64,000 nucleotides of DNA from Pseudobacteriovorax antillogorgiicola (GTDB taxonomy: Bacteria > Bdellovibrionota_B > Oligoflexia > Oligoflexales > Oligoflexaceae), in assembly GCF_900177345.1 (NCBI RefSeq), contig NZ_FWZT01000030.1, positions 20,095-84,094 on the forward strand, given 5' to 3'. The notes under the pieces are model-generated. The model did not search any database, was not told where the DNA came from, and saw only the letters and a list, made by a program, of their open reading frames with translations. This document shows positions 8,267-17,404 of this stretch, piece by piece. The position numbers and the translations under genes were made by a program. Numbering within the stretch: the first letter of the stretch is position 1; every line of letters starts with the position of its first letter.

Positions 8267-9478
8267 CTATATAAGCCTGGGGTTGAAATGCTTCGCGACC
8301 GTTGGGATCGGCTTGCCTGCCATAATTTTTGCAAGCAGTTTTGCACTTCCATGGGCCCAGGAAAATCCGTGTCCCGTAAAGCCTGCCACTGTATATATCA
8401 GAGGCGAACTTGTTGGGCCAATAAATGGGAATCCTGTCTTTGATGAGGCCATGATTCCTGCCCAAGAATATTCCCACTCTAGTGTTTCGTCAATTTTGTA
8501 ATGATGTTTAGCAAAATTCTTAAGGCCGTCCTCAACAAGTGAATTGGGCGCAATATCGTAGGTGCCCAATTCCCCACCCGGTGTATGATTGCGCCAACCA
8601 CCAAGCATCAAGCGATTGTCTTCGGTGACCAGAGCGTATTCGTAGCCATGATCGAAACTATGGGGATATCGCACAGGAAAATCGTGTTTGAGCGGCTTAG
8701 TTGTGAGAATTTGGCCACGGAATGGTTCTACCAGTTTGTGTTCTGAAAAGAACCTGGATAGCAGTGGCGAGTAAGCATTGGTGGCGATGACGGCAGCATC
8801 GAAAATGATCGTATTGCCATCTTTTAATGTGACTTGAACTTGGCCTTCGGCTTCTTCCACGCTTATAACTTCACAGCCCGAGTGATACCGGACGCCCCGA
8901 TCTTGGCAAGTTTGAATCAAACCATTACGAAATTTTACGGGATGAGCCTGGGCAGAGCCCGGTTCGTAGCGCCCGCCTGTAACATTTTTGAAACCTAGGC
9001 TTGTAAGTTTGTCTATGTCGACAAATTCACTCTCAAATCCGGCATCTCGGAGCAATCGAATCGATTCGTGGATCTCGTGGACTTCGTGATCATCGACGGC
9101 GACCACAAGATATCCGTTTTGCTGGTAGTCGCAACGAAGGTCCAGATCCGAGACTGTTTTCTTAACTTCGTCGCAGATCTCGATAGAAAAGTTCCAAATA
9201 TCACGAGCAGTCTCGGCGCCATGAAGGCTTTGGAGAGCTTGCATAGACTCTACGGTTCCATGCAATATATGACCGCAATTACGGAATGTTGCAGCCTTTT
9301 CTGGCTCGAAGTCCAGGATTGAAATTTGATCAAACCCTTCTTGCTGAAGAAAATAAGCAGCGCTCGCGCCGGCAAGACCAGAACCGATCACGCAAATGCC
9401 TCCTGGCTTTGGAAGGGTTTTTGAGCCTTCCCGCGCAGGAACATCTAACCAGTAAGGGTGTGAAGGTATTGAGGGCAT
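8267..9478 (-). CDS. FAD-dependent amine/amino-acid oxidoreductase (DAO family)
   Basis: The 403-residue protein has the dinucleotide motif VIGSGLAGASAAYFLQQEG at residues 30-48 and the second acidic turn ISILDFEP. The C-terminal FAD-contact segment is TVAGFTGHGFSWAHGSAKLLA. The best match by pattern is the glycine/D-amino-acid oxidase family, particularly the gamma-glutamylputrescine oxidase type. It would oxidise a primary or secondary amine with release of ammonia or an aldehyde; the true substrate is unknown. I use ATG 9478 because TAAGGAG lies seven to eight bases upstream; the open frame extends to 9508. It is divergent from the Gfo/Idh gene. Confidence 0.8.
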   Translation of the reverse strand: MPSIPSHPYWLDVPAREGSKTLPKPGGICVIGSGLAGASAAYFLQQEGFDQISILDFEPEKAATFRNCGHILHGTVESMQALQSLHGAETARDIWNFSIEICDEVKKTVSDLDLRCDYQQNGYLVVAVDDHEVHEIHESIRLLRDAGFESEFVDIDKLTSLGFKNVTGGRYEPGSAQAHPVKFRNGLIQTCQDRGVRYHSGCEVISVEEAEGQVQVTLKDGNTIIFDAAVIATNAYSPLLSRFFSEHKLVEPFRGQILTTKPLKHDFPVRYPHSFDHGYEYALVTEDNRLMLGGWRNHTPGGELGTYDIAPNSLVEDGLKNFAKHHYKIDETLEWEYSWAGIMASSKTGFPFIGPTSSPLIYTVAGFTGHGFSWAHGSAKLLAKIMAGKPIPTVAKHFNPRLI

Positions 9479-9605
9479 TTTGAAACTCCTTAGTCTGATC
9501 TTGAACACATAACATGTTGCAAAGGTTATAAAAATTCAAGGCTTTAAAAAACTTCAGGAATTGGCTACATTCGGCTTTTGATTCGGATCGAGAAAATGAG
9601 GCAAC

Positions 9606-10661
9606 ATGAGACAATTGAAGGCCGCCTTGGTTGGCATGGGAAACATGGGCAGGAACCACTTGAGGGTTCTTAATGAAAGCGACGCATTCTCACTCAAAGC
9701 TATTGTCGAGCCGAATCCTCCGTCGCCTTTGCCAAGACTGCGAGAGCCACTTGCTTGGTTAGATTCCATCGAAGATCTCAAATCGTTGGACCTAGACTGT
9801 GTGATCGTTGCAACTCCCACTGAAACTCACTACGAGATCGTAAAAAAGTTGATCCCAATGGGATGGCATATCCTAGTTGAAAAGCCAGCGGCTAGCACCT
9901 ACGAACAGGCCCAGGAGCTTACCAAGTTGGCGGCAGAACGAGGTGTTTTTCTTGCTGTTGGCAATATCGAACGCTGCAATCCTGTGGTTTCGAAGTTGAA
10001 AAAAGTCTTAGAAGAGGGGGTTATAGGGACTCCTGTTCATTTGAATGCCACACGAGGGGGAGCCTTTCCCAATTCTGTGAAGCCAGGCAATAATGTAATT
10101 CTCGATTTGGCTGTCCACGACTTGGATGTATTTCGGCTGCTTTTAGGGCCTTTGGCAGTTCAGGGGAGCGTTGCTCACGCGACAGCCTTACCTGGAATCC
10201 TGGATACGGCAGAAGTCACCGTGGCCAATGGCGAGGGAATTACAGGTGCTGTCCATGTAAACTGGCTAAGCCCCCAAAAAATAAGAGAAATCCGAGTCAC
10301 AGGCACCAAAGGTGTTTGTATCGTCGACTACATTGGACAAACTTGCCGTGTCTTCGGTCGCGACTTAGCTGAAGACAATCTTCGCTCCGCAGGGGAGTTT
10401 GAGATCCATGATCATCCATTTTGCACGCTGGCAGAGTTTCACGTTGAGCCTGGGGAACCTTTGAAGGTCCAGCTTGAACAGTGGCAGCGCTGCTTAGAAA
10501 AGCAAGATCACAACCTTGCAACTGGGGATCAGTTATCAGAATCGGTGGCATTAGCAGAGCAGTCGATCGTCCTCGCTCAGGGTGGCCTTGAGCCAGGGTT
10601 CTTCAAGGCCGATGCTTGGAAGCCTCACTTTTCTGCCGATCGTCAGCCCTTGCCAAACTAA
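9606..10661 (+). CDS. Gfo/Idh/MocA-family sugar-nucleotide dehydrogenase, candidate GnnA
   Basis: The 351-residue protein begins KAALVGMGNMGRNHLRVL, the NAD(P)-binding GxGxxG of the Gfo/Idh/MocA family. VIVATPTETHYE and HILVEKPAAST, which carries the conserved EKP lysine, follow. LDLAVHDLDVFRLLLG near residue 165 matches the H-x-x-D catalytic segment. It ends nine bases before lpxB. A Gfo/Idh enzyme beside lpx genes is the context of GnnA, which oxidises UDP-GlcNAc for 3-amino lipid A. However, no GnnB aminotransferase or lpxA is visible here, so that role is inference only. Confidence 0.8.
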   Translation: MRQLKAALVGMGNMGRNHLRVLNESDAFSLKAIVEPNPPSPLPRLREPLAWLDSIEDLKSLDLDCVIVATPTETHYEIVKKLIPMGWHILVEKPAASTYEQAQELTKLAAERGVFLAVGNIERCNPVVSKLKKVLEEGVIGTPVHLNATRGGAFPNSVKPGNNVILDLAVHDLDVFRLLLGPLAVQGSVAHATALPGILDTAEVTVANGEGITGAVHVNWLSPQKIREIRVTGTKGVCIVDYIGQTCRVFGRDLAEDNLRSAGEFEIHDHPFCTLAEFHVEPGEPLKVQLEQWQRCLEKQDHNLATGDQLSESVALAEQSIVLAQGGLEPGFFKADAWKPHFSADRQPLPN

Positions 10662-10670
10662 AGAGACACT

Positions 10671-11849
10671 ATGGCCTCGTTTTTCTTATCCGTTGGTGAG
10701 CCTTCAGGAGACGTCTTGGGGGCTGAGCTTGTAGCTGCACTGAACGACATCATGCCCCATGCTCACGGGTTTGGGATCGCAGGACCCAAGCTGCGCAATC
10801 TTGAGTATGAAGAAATCGCTGGGATAGAAGAGCTTTCGGTGATGGGCTTTGTCGAGGTCATCAAGCACATTACCTATCTCAAGCGACTGGAAGATCGTTT
10901 GCTGATGGAAATAGATCGCCGACAGCCTGACTTTGCCGTCTTGGTGGACTACCCTGGATTCAACATGAGATTCGCTGAGTTTCTGAAGGTCCGCAAGATT
11001 CCTGTAATTCAGTTTGTAGCACCGCAATTATGGGCATGGAAAGAGGGCCGCACCAAGAAACTGAGAGATGTGACGGACCTTGTCATGGGTATCATGCCTT
11101 TTGAGGAGACTTTCTTTAACGATCGCGATGTGAACTTTAAATATGTTGGAACACCACAGGTGGATCGTGCCGCGGCTGCGAAGCATCGGCCCGCGGACTT
11201 CAAGCTTTCTAAGCCGACGATTGGTTTTTTTCCTGGGAGTCGGCGCAGCGAGTTATCGAAGATGCTGCCGATGGCCCTTGCAATACGGGATGAAGTCCGT
11301 AGCCAATGGCCTGATAAGTTTCAGTTTGCGATTTCAATGGCTCCCTCACTGGATGTATCGCTGTTCAATCAAGCCTTATCTGCTGATGAGAGCTCAGATT
11401 TACTCAGTGAACTTAGTTTAGGGCAATCGGCATTGTTGGGGGACACATCCTTTGTAAGAGGGGAGTCTTTGGATCTGATGGCTTCTGTGAATTCTGCTTT
11501 AGTGACCTCTGGTACGGCGACTTTAGAGTGTGCTCTCACAAATTGCCCACTTTGTGTGGTCTACCGTATGAGTCCTTTGAGCTATCAGCTGGCCAAGCGG
11601 TTGGTAAAGCTGCCCCATATTAGTCTTGTGAACTTGGTTGCAGGAAGAGAAATCATCAGGGAGTTCGTTCAAGAGTTTACTTATGAAGAGGTTGCCCAGG
11701 AGTTAGCAGCACTAGCATCAGATGGTGATCGGCGAGAAACGGTTCTCGGCGACTTGACTCATCTGCACACACTAGTGCAAGGGGACTTGTCTAGGTGTGC
11801 CGCTTTGGCGGTTCAATCTTTTATGAATTCTCGGCAGTCAAATATATAA
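10671..11849 (+). CDS. lpxB: Lipid-A-disaccharide synthase LpxB
   Basis: LpxB joins UDP-2,3-diacylglucosamine and lipid X to make the tetra-acyl disaccharide core of lipid A, at the inner membrane surface. The 392-residue length is normal. SVGEPSGDVLGAEL at residue 6, HGFGIAGPKL near 33, LVDYPGFNMRFAEFLK near 90, and VIQFVAPQLWAWKEGR near 112 are hallmark LpxB segments. The C-terminal half shows the donor-site motifs FFPGSRRSELSKMLP and TSGTATLECAL. It is co-directional with the dehydrogenase gene nine bases upstream and probably co-transcribed with it. Its presence shows that the organism makes an LPS-containing outer membrane. Confidence 0.96.
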   Translation: MASFFLSVGEPSGDVLGAELVAALNDIMPHAHGFGIAGPKLRNLEYEEIAGIEELSVMGFVEVIKHITYLKRLEDRLLMEIDRRQPDFAVLVDYPGFNMRFAEFLKVRKIPVIQFVAPQLWAWKEGRTKKLRDVTDLVMGIMPFEETFFNDRDVNFKYVGTPQVDRAAAAKHRPADFKLSKPTIGFFPGSRRSELSKMLPMALAIRDEVRSQWPDKFQFAISMAPSLDVSLFNQALSADESSDLLSELSLGQSALLGDTSFVRGESLDLMASVNSALVTSGTATLECALTNCPLCVVYRMSPLSYQLAKRLVKLPHISLVNLVAGREIIREFVQEFTYEEVAQELAALASDGDRRETVLGDLTHLHTLVQGDLSRCAALAVQSFMNSRQSNI

Positions 11850-12173
11850 AGATATGTTAAAGAATTCGTCCAAAGCTCAGCTCAGTGATCTGGTCTGATT
11901 TGGCAGACTTGGTTTTACGCCAAGAAATTTCACTTCATAGAAGACATGGGTGAAATTAGGGTGTTATCTTTTGTTTTAGGAACTTGAAAACGCTATTGTC
12001 AATAATCGTCGCGTCTTAGCTATATAAATTTTATATAAAAACTTGAAATTTATAACCATAAATTCTAGACACATACCCCTTGGCCTAGAAAGTGAAAAAA
12101 AGCTCTTGCACGTTTTTTGACGCTAAGTAAAATGGTCGCACCTTGGACCTCATAACCGGAAGGAATTCACATT
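11850..12173. other. Intergenic region between lpxB and the ABC importer
   Basis: No reading frame of note. An AT-rich stretch covers about 12000-12075. A weak hairpin with arms AATTTCAC (11926-11933) and GTGAAATT (11950-11957) follows lpxB without a clear T tract. The candidate promoter of the importer lies at 12106-12133. I saw no convincing Fur-type operator. Confidence 0.5.
12106..12133 (+). promoter_or_regulatory. Candidate sigma70-type promoter of the ABC importer operon
   Basis: TTGCAC at 12106-12111 and TAAAAT at 12128-12133 are separated by 16 bases and lie about 40 bases upstream of the substrate-binding protein start. Both boxes match the consensus at five of six positions. No transcript data were available. 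Confidence 0.4.
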
Positions 12174-13469
12174 ATGAAACGATGGGCACTGGGACTAGCA
12201 ATCTCGCTTGCTAGCACATCTCTCTTTGCGGCTGACAAGCTAATCATCATTTCTCCGCACCGAAAGTCGATCCAACAGGAGTTCATTCCAGCTTTCAAGG
12301 ATCACTACAAGAAAACCTTCAAAACCGATGTTGAGGTCGACTGGCTAGACCAGGGTGGGACGTCTGACGACGTGCGCTTTCTCAAGGCCAAATATGCTAA
12401 GAATCCTAAAACCTCTGGTGTAGATGTTTTTTGGGGTGGCGGTTCGGCCACTTTTGTTGAGTTAAGCCAAGCAGGTTTCTTGGAGCGGTATGACCTTCCC
12501 CAAGACCTCGCCAGCAAAGTTCCCCAAACCGTAGCGGGCATCCCGTTGTTCGATAAAACCAAGACCTGGTATGGCTCTGCGTTGTCGTCCTTCGGAATCT
12601 TCTACAATAAGAAAATACTCCAGTTTGATCGTCTTCCCGAGCCACAAAGCTGGGATGACCTTGCTGACCCGAAATTCATGGGTAATATCAGCGTGGCTGA
12701 TCCGCGCCGCTCAGGCTCTGCAAATACCATGAATAATATCATCCTCCAAAGTAAGGGTTGGGAGAGCGGTTGGCAGTTACTTACTTCGATTGCTGGCAAC
12801 ACTCGTAGCTTTACACATTCTAGTTCCGATCCAATCAAAGCTGTTGTTTCTGGCGACGTCGCCTTGGCGATGGCGATCGATTTCTACGCGCAAGCGAAGA
12901 TTGGAGATCTAGGTCCTGAAAATCTTGGTTTCGTGATGCCGAAGGGCCAAACAGTTCTGGACCCTGATCCAGTGGCAATTCTAAAGGGAGCGCCGAACCG
13001 AGAAGTGGCGAAGCGTTTTGTTGAGTATGTTCTGAGTTCCGAAGCGCAGAAACTTTTGATCATGCCGAAAGGTAGCAAGGGTGGCCCTCGAATTGCATCT
13101 CTTGGTCGCATGTCTGTGAACACTGCTGCCTATACAAAGACAGAAGGCCAGCGGATTAATGAATTCAACCCATTTAAGCAGCAAGCCTTCTTGACCCTTG
13201 ATTTGGAGCAGGCCACTCGAATGCAGCGGGTTTTTAATGACTTGGTTGGTGCTATCTTGGTTGATACCCATCACGACCTAAAGAAGGGCTGGAAGAAGCT
13301 CCACCGTTCGGGTGCGACACCAGAGAAGATTGCTGCCTTCGCCAAGCCCCCTCTTACAGAAAAAGAGTTTCTTGCGCTCGCTGACAAGTGGGGTGATGAT
13401 GTCTTCCGCAATAAGACCATCAACGCCTGGGTTAGCTACGCCAAGCAAAAATATAGCAACGTGAAGTAA
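12174..13469 (+). CDS. ABC transporter periplasmic substrate-binding protein (Fe3+/polyamine type)
   Basis: The 431-residue protein starts with an 18-19 residue signal peptide ending ASTSLFA-AD. The mature part follows the family 1/FutA-like pattern: LIIISPHRKSIQQEFIPAF, then VDVFWGGGSATFVELSQAG, SFGIFYNKKIL, PQSWDDLADPKFMGNI and AVVSGDVALAMAID. These proteins bind Fe3+, thiamine, phosphonates or polyamines in the periplasm; the ligand cannot be fixed by eye. It is the first gene of a three-gene importer operon, 25 bases before the ATPase gene. An AAGGAA ribosome site precedes the ATG. Confidence 0.85.
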   Translation: MKRWALGLAISLASTSLFAADKLIIISPHRKSIQQEFIPAFKDHYKKTFKTDVEVDWLDQGGTSDDVRFLKAKYAKNPKTSGVDVFWGGGSATFVELSQAGFLERYDLPQDLASKVPQTVAGIPLFDKTKTWYGSALSSFGIFYNKKILQFDRLPEPQSWDDLADPKFMGNISVADPRRSGSANTMNNIILQSKGWESGWQLLTSIAGNTRSFTHSSSDPIKAVVSGDVALAMAIDFYAQAKIGDLGPENLGFVMPKGQTVLDPDPVAILKGAPNREVAKRFVEYVLSSEAQKLLIMPKGSKGGPRIASLGRMSVNTAAYTKTEGQRINEFNPFKQQAFLTLDLEQATRMQRVFNDLVGAILVDTHHDLKKGWKKLHRSGATPEKIAAFAKPPLTEKEFLALADKWGDDVFRNKTINAWVSYAKQKYSNVK

Positions 13470-13494
13470 ATTATCGTCTGGGAGCGATTCCTTA

Positions 13495-14589
13495 ATGGAA
13501 GTTGTATTTAAGAATGTTTTTAAGCGTTACGGCGACTTTACGGCAGTCGATAACCTTGACCTGAAAGTCGAAAGCGGAGCCTTGCACTTTCTACTCGGCC
13601 CCTCAGGCTGTGGTAAGACCACAACCTTGAGAATGCTAGCTGGATTGGAAACTGTGACTGAGGGGCAGTTGTTCTTCGATGGCAAGGATGTGACCAAACA
13701 ACCTGCGGCAGATCGCGGGATAGGTATGGTTTTTCAGAACTATGCTCTATGGCCACATATGACTGTCTATAAGAACATTGAGTACGGCTTGAAGCTGCGC
13801 AAGCTGACTGCCGACGAAGTGAAGCAGAGAATCGAAGACGTTTTGGAAATCACCCAACTCAAAAACTTCGTACATCGCCTTCCAGGTCAGCTTTCAGGTG
13901 GCCAACAGCAGCGTGTTGCTTTGGCCCGCGCCCTTGCAATTCGTCCTAACGTTTTGCTTCTTGATGAGCCGCTGTCAAACTTAGACGCAAAGCTGCGTAG
14001 CGAGATGCGAGACAACATCCTACGCATTCACAAGCAGACTGGCATCACGACTGTCTATGTAACTCATGACCAGAAAGAAGCACTGTCTATGGGGACGAGT
14101 ATTTCTGTCATGCATGCCGGACACTTGATCCAAACCGCGAGCCCTAGAAATTTATATAATCATCCGAAGACGCCGTTTATCGCAGGCTTTATTGGTGAGA
14201 CGAATCTCATCCCAGGCCGGGTGAAGTCTGTCCAAGGTAATCAGTCCGAAATTGAAACAGGGCTGGGAATCTTAAAATCCAATCGTATGTCTGAGCCTAT
14301 GAGTGTCGGAGCTGAAGTCAGTGTTTCCATTCGTCCCGAAGCCATTGCCATCGACTGGGGTAAATCGGGACAAGGCGAAAACCCGTTGGGCCTTGCAGTT
14401 GAGCATCTTACCTATCTTGGCGAGTCGGAGCAGTTCCTCCTTCGGGGTGATGGTGATATTGGCTTGAAGGTTAACTTCTACCATGCTCCTGAGCACAGCT
14501 TCCACGAAGGCGATCAGGTCACATGCTTTATGCCTGCTGATGATGTTCTTGTTCTTCCACCACAAGTAGAAATGGGGCCTGGAACCTAA
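13495..14589 (+). CDS. ABC transporter ATP-binding protein (FbpC/PotA/UgpC-like)
   Basis: The 364-residue ATPase has Walker A GPSGCGKTT near residue 36, the Q-loop VFQNYALWPHM, signature LSGGQQQR near 136, Walker B VLLLDEPLSNLDAKLR and switch histidine VYVTHDQKEALS. A C-terminal extension from about 240 carries a TOBE-type domain (SIRPEAIAID), as in Fe3+, maltose and polyamine importers. It should power the permease encoded next. Its stop codon shares a base with the permease start, which indicates translational coupling. Confidence 0.92.
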   Translation: MEVVFKNVFKRYGDFTAVDNLDLKVESGALHFLLGPSGCGKTTTLRMLAGLETVTEGQLFFDGKDVTKQPAADRGIGMVFQNYALWPHMTVYKNIEYGLKLRKLTADEVKQRIEDVLEITQLKNFVHRLPGQLSGGQQQRVALARALAIRPNVLLLDEPLSNLDAKLRSEMRDNILRIHKQTGITTVYVTHDQKEALSMGTSISVMHAGHLIQTASPRNLYNHPKTPFIAGFIGETNLIPGRVKSVQGNQSEIETGLGILKSNRMSEPMSVGAEVSVSIRPEAIAIDWGKSGQGENPLGLAVEHLTYLGESEQFLLRGDGDIGLKVNFYHAPEHSFHEGDQVTCFMPADDVLVLPPQVEMGPGT

Positions 14590-16304
14590 TGGCAAATCGA
14601 GAAGAGTCTTCAAAACTAGCTCGCGTGCTGTCCAACGCGGTTGGCTATGGTACCGTGGCCGCCACGATTGCGATCCTGTTTTTCTTTCTTGTCTGGCCAG
14701 TAGCCGTGATTGTGAGTAAGGCCTTCATCAACGATGGCCAATTCACTCTGGAATACTTTCCTCTATTGTTTGCCAACGAGCTTTTCAAAAACTCGATGGT
14801 CAACAGTTTGTGGATCGGGGTTGCAACGACCGTTCTCACAACAATCGTGAGTTTGCCTCTGGCTATCATCAATGCCAAGTACGAGTTTCGAGGGAAGGCT
14901 CTTCTTTCCGGTCTCTTACTCGTGCCTATGGTGATGCCTCCTTTCGTGGGTGCTATTGGTATTCAACGATTTTTTGCTCGGCGAGGATCGGTGAACATTG
15001 CACTGATGGAGTGGGGAATCATCGATACACCGATCGACTGGCTCGGCCCCGAGAACATGTTCTGGGCGGTTGTGGTTCTAGAAGTGCTTCACCTTTACCC
15101 AATCATGTACTTAAACCTAACCGCTGCACTAGCGAATATCGACCCCAGTGTTGAAGAAATGGCAACAACACTCGGTGTGCCTCGCTGGCGTCAATACCTT
15201 GACATCATCTGGCCTCTAGCACGACCAGGCTACTTTGCTGGAGCAATCATTGTCTTTATCTGGGCCTTGACTGACTTGGGAACGCCGCTCTTGGTAGGGT
15301 TCCACGAAACCATACCGGTGCAGATATTTAACATGATTACCGATGTGAATGAGAATCCTATTGGGTACTCCCTGGTCTTTATCGTGATTGCTATGACCGT
15401 AGGTTTCTTCCTCATTTCCAAGTTTGCCTTAGGCAATCAAAAATATGAAATGATGGCAAAGGGCCATGTGACAAGTGGCAAGCGCCAAGCGTCTGGGTTG
15501 GGGCTGGTTTTCATCTATGCCTTAGTTTTGGGAACTGTAATTGCAGCGCTGATTCCTCATATATCGGTAGTGATTACAAGTTTGAGTGACAAGTGGTTTA
15601 TGACGGTTCTGCCTGAAAACTACACCCTCAAGTATTATGCTCAGATTTTTGAGGCTGAATTGCCTTATATCAGTATTAAAAATAGTCTTTTCTTTGCTGG
15701 GCTTTCGACGATTGTGGATTTGGTCTTAGGTCTTTTGATCGCCTACGTGATTGTACGCAAGCTTGTCCCATTCCCAAGTCTCTTGGATAGTTTAGTGATG
15801 GTGCCGCTCGCGCTGCCGGGTATCGTTTTGGCCTTTGGCTACGTAGTAACCTATTCAGATACGGCTCTAGATCCCTTAAACAATCCGATTCCCCTCTTGG
15901 TTATCGCTTATGCGATCAGGCGCTTGCCTTACATGGTGCGTTCCGCTGTCGCTGGGCTCCAGCAGACCAGCATCTCCCTTGAAGAAGCATCGGAGACTTT
16001 CGGAGCGTCCCGTTTTCACACCATGCGGAAGATTACCATTCCACTGGTTATGGCGAACTTGATCGCAGGAGCACTACTGTGCTTCTCCTATGCAATGCTT
16101 GATGTTAGCGACAGTCTGATTCTCGCGATGAAAGAGAAATTCTATCCACTAACCAAGGCGATTTACGTGCTGTTCTTGGAACAGGGCAGTGGTGAATTGG
16201 TGGCGAGTGCTCTTGGTATGGTTGGCATGCTCATTCTAACCGTCTGCATCATGGGATCTTCTTTGATCCTAGGCAAGAAGATGGGTGAGTTGTTCCGTTC
16301 ATAG
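14589..16304 (+). CDS. ABC transporter permease with two fused membrane domains (FbpB-like)
   Basis: The 571-residue protein is a fusion of two MetI-type permease halves with about 12 membrane spans. Each half carries an EAA loop for ATPase docking: EEMATTLGVPRWRQYLDIIWP near residue 185 and EEASETFGASRFHTMRKITIP near residue 465. This two-in-one arrangement is typical of Fe3+ and thiamine-type importers of the FbpB/ThiP group. It completes the operon with the binding protein and the ATPase. A strong bidirectional terminator follows 25 bases later. Confidence 0.9.
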   Translation: MANREESSKLARVLSNAVGYGTVAATIAILFFFLVWPVAVIVSKAFINDGQFTLEYFPLLFANELFKNSMVNSLWIGVATTVLTTIVSLPLAIINAKYEFRGKALLSGLLLVPMVMPPFVGAIGIQRFFARRGSVNIALMEWGIIDTPIDWLGPENMFWAVVVLEVLHLYPIMYLNLTAALANIDPSVEEMATTLGVPRWRQYLDIIWPLARPGYFAGAIIVFIWALTDLGTPLLVGFHETIPVQIFNMITDVNENPIGYSLVFIVIAMTVGFFLISKFALGNQKYEMMAKGHVTSGKRQASGLGLVFIYALVLGTVIAALIPHISVVITSLSDKWFMTVLPENYTLKYYAQIFEAELPYISIKNSLFFAGLSTIVDLVLGLLIAYVIVRKLVPFPSLLDSLVMVPLALPGIVLAFGYVVTYSDTALDPLNNPIPLLVIAYAIRRLPYMVRSAVAGLQQTSISLEEASETFGASRFHTMRKITIPLVMANLIAGALLCFSYAMLDVSDSLILAMKEKFYPLTKAIYVLFLEQGSGELVASALGMVGMLILTVCIMGSSLILGKKMGELFRS

Positions 16305-16328
16305 GATCGACTTTTTATTCTAAGCGCT

Positions 16329-16358
16329 AAAAAAGGCCCTTGAACAGGGCCTTTTTTT
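16329..16358. terminator. Bidirectional Rho-independent terminator after the importer operon
   Basis: Arms at 16329-16340 and 16346-16357 form a hairpin with AGGGCC/GGCCCT at its core, flanked by A on the left and T on the right. It therefore has U tracts in both directions and can end both the permease transcript and that of the convergent small exported protein. Confidence 0.9.
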
Positions 16359-16375
16359 GGCATCGATAAATGACT

Positions 16376-16615
16376 TTAGTAAGTCTTTTTCTTTTCATCA
16401 CCCTTGGAAATCTTGCGGTCATCATCTAGATTTTGCCCATCTTTACCTTCCGCTAGCTTTTCTCCCAGGAAGATGCTTTCCCAGAAATTTCTGATCTCAG
16501 CGACCCGATCTTCTGTCATTTCAGGAACGCCTCCACCACCAGGGATTCCCGCTGGGTTGGCGGAAGCTGTGGCGGAAAGTAGGATGCTAGCCAAAAGTGC
16601 GCTTGCTATTTTCAT
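16376..16615 (-). CDS. Small exported protein of unknown function
   Basis: The 79-residue protein begins with a clear signal peptide (MKIASALLASILLSATASA), leaving about 60 mature residues. These start with a Pro/Gly-rich PAGIPGGGGVPEM, continue with an amphipathic EDRVAEIRNFWESIFLGEK, and end in a highly charged tail. AAAGGAG sits six bases before the ATG, so translation should be efficient. It is divergent from a TetR-type regulator across a 204-base intergenic region with two palindromes, so it is probably that regulator's target. I recognise no family. Confidence 0.65.
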   Translation of the reverse strand: MKIASALLASILLSATASANPAGIPGGGGVPEMTEDRVAEIRNFWESIFLGEKLAEGKDGQNLDDDRKISKGDEKKKTY

Positions 16616-16635
16616 GAGAAACTCCTTTCGTCAGA

Positions 16636-16653
16636 TTAGAACTCGCGTTCTAA
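16636..16653. promoter_or_regulatory. Candidate TetR operator, site 1
   Basis: The 18-base sequence TTAGAACTCGCGTTCTAA is an inverted repeat with seven-base arms TTAGAAC/GTTCTAA and one central mismatch pair. It lies 20 bases upstream of the small exported protein start, in the likely leader or promoter of that gene, where a bound regulator would block transcription. Confidence 0.55.
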
Positions 16654-16683
16654 CTTATTATACGGTCATTTTAGAATATTTAT

Positions 16684-16701
16684 TTAGAATTTAAATTCTA
16701 A
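16684..16701. promoter_or_regulatory. Candidate TetR operator, site 2
   Basis: The 18-base sequence TTAGAATTTAAATTCTAA is a perfect palindrome with the same TTAGAA half-site as site 1. The two centres are 48 bases apart. A further single half-site TTAGAAT is at 16671-16677. Two related palindromes of equal length between divergent genes, one of them TetR-type, are the usual autoregulatory arrangement. Confidence 0.6.
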
Positions 16702-16819
16702 ATTCTGATGAATTTTTGTACCAGTCGATAATGACATAATTATTTCTACTGGCGATGTAAGTAGGTTTCGTTAAGGAGCAGCTCTTGACCTTTGGTGGTA
16801 TTTCCAGCATTCTGCCCTC

Positions 16820-17404
16820 ATGAAAGAAGCGAAGCAGGCCAGAAGCCGAGAAACACAAAGAAAATTGATCCATGCAGCGGAAGAAGTCATTCGTGAGCAG
16901 GGAGCTGAAGGCCTTAAGGTCGATATTTTAACCAGCCGAGCTGGCTGTTCAGTGGGATCGTTTTATAATTTGTTTCAGGATCGTAATGAGATCATCTCGG
17001 CGGTGATGAGAGAGTTTAAATCTCGCATGATCGAAGAGATCAATAATATTCTATCCTTAGATAAACATGAACGCTCCAGTCGCGAGCAAGTATTTGAAAT
17101 CGTTGTTGATTTTGCGGTTCATGTCTACAGTGGCAACGATTCCCTGTTTCGGGTGGCGCAGGGTGCCTATAGTGATATTCCAGAGCTTGTTGATAATGGT
17201 AATGAGATTGTAGCTGTTGCTGTGGATCGGCTTGCAGCACTGCCGTGTATGCAAGCTTTGGATCGACGAGCCATTGAGTTTTTGGTGAGAATCAATATCG
17301 CGAGCTGCGATCACTATTTATTCTGGCAGAAGCTTCAGTATGAGGACCCTCTGTTTCTGAAAAAAATGCTCCTCAATCTACTTCGAAATGCATATCCCAA
17401 CTAA
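16820..17404 (+). CDS. TetR-family transcriptional regulator
   Basis: The 194-residue protein has an N-terminal helix-turn-helix typical of TetR: RKLIHAAEEVIREQGAEGLKV followed by LTSRAGCSVGSFYNLFQDRNEI, residues about 12-60. The rest is a helical ligand-binding and dimerisation domain with no recognised family. No strong ribosome site precedes the ATG. The gene is divergent from the small exported protein, and the two palindromes in between are its likely operators. The inducer is unknown. Confidence 0.85.
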   Translation: MKEAKQARSRETQRKLIHAAEEVIREQGAEGLKVDILTSRAGCSVGSFYNLFQDRNEIISAVMREFKSRMIEEINNILSLDKHERSSREQVFEIVVDFAVHVYSGNDSLFRVAQGAYSDIPELVDNGNEIVAVAVDRLAALPCMQALDRRAIEFLVRINIASCDHYLFWQKLQYEDPLFLKKMLLNLLRNAYPN

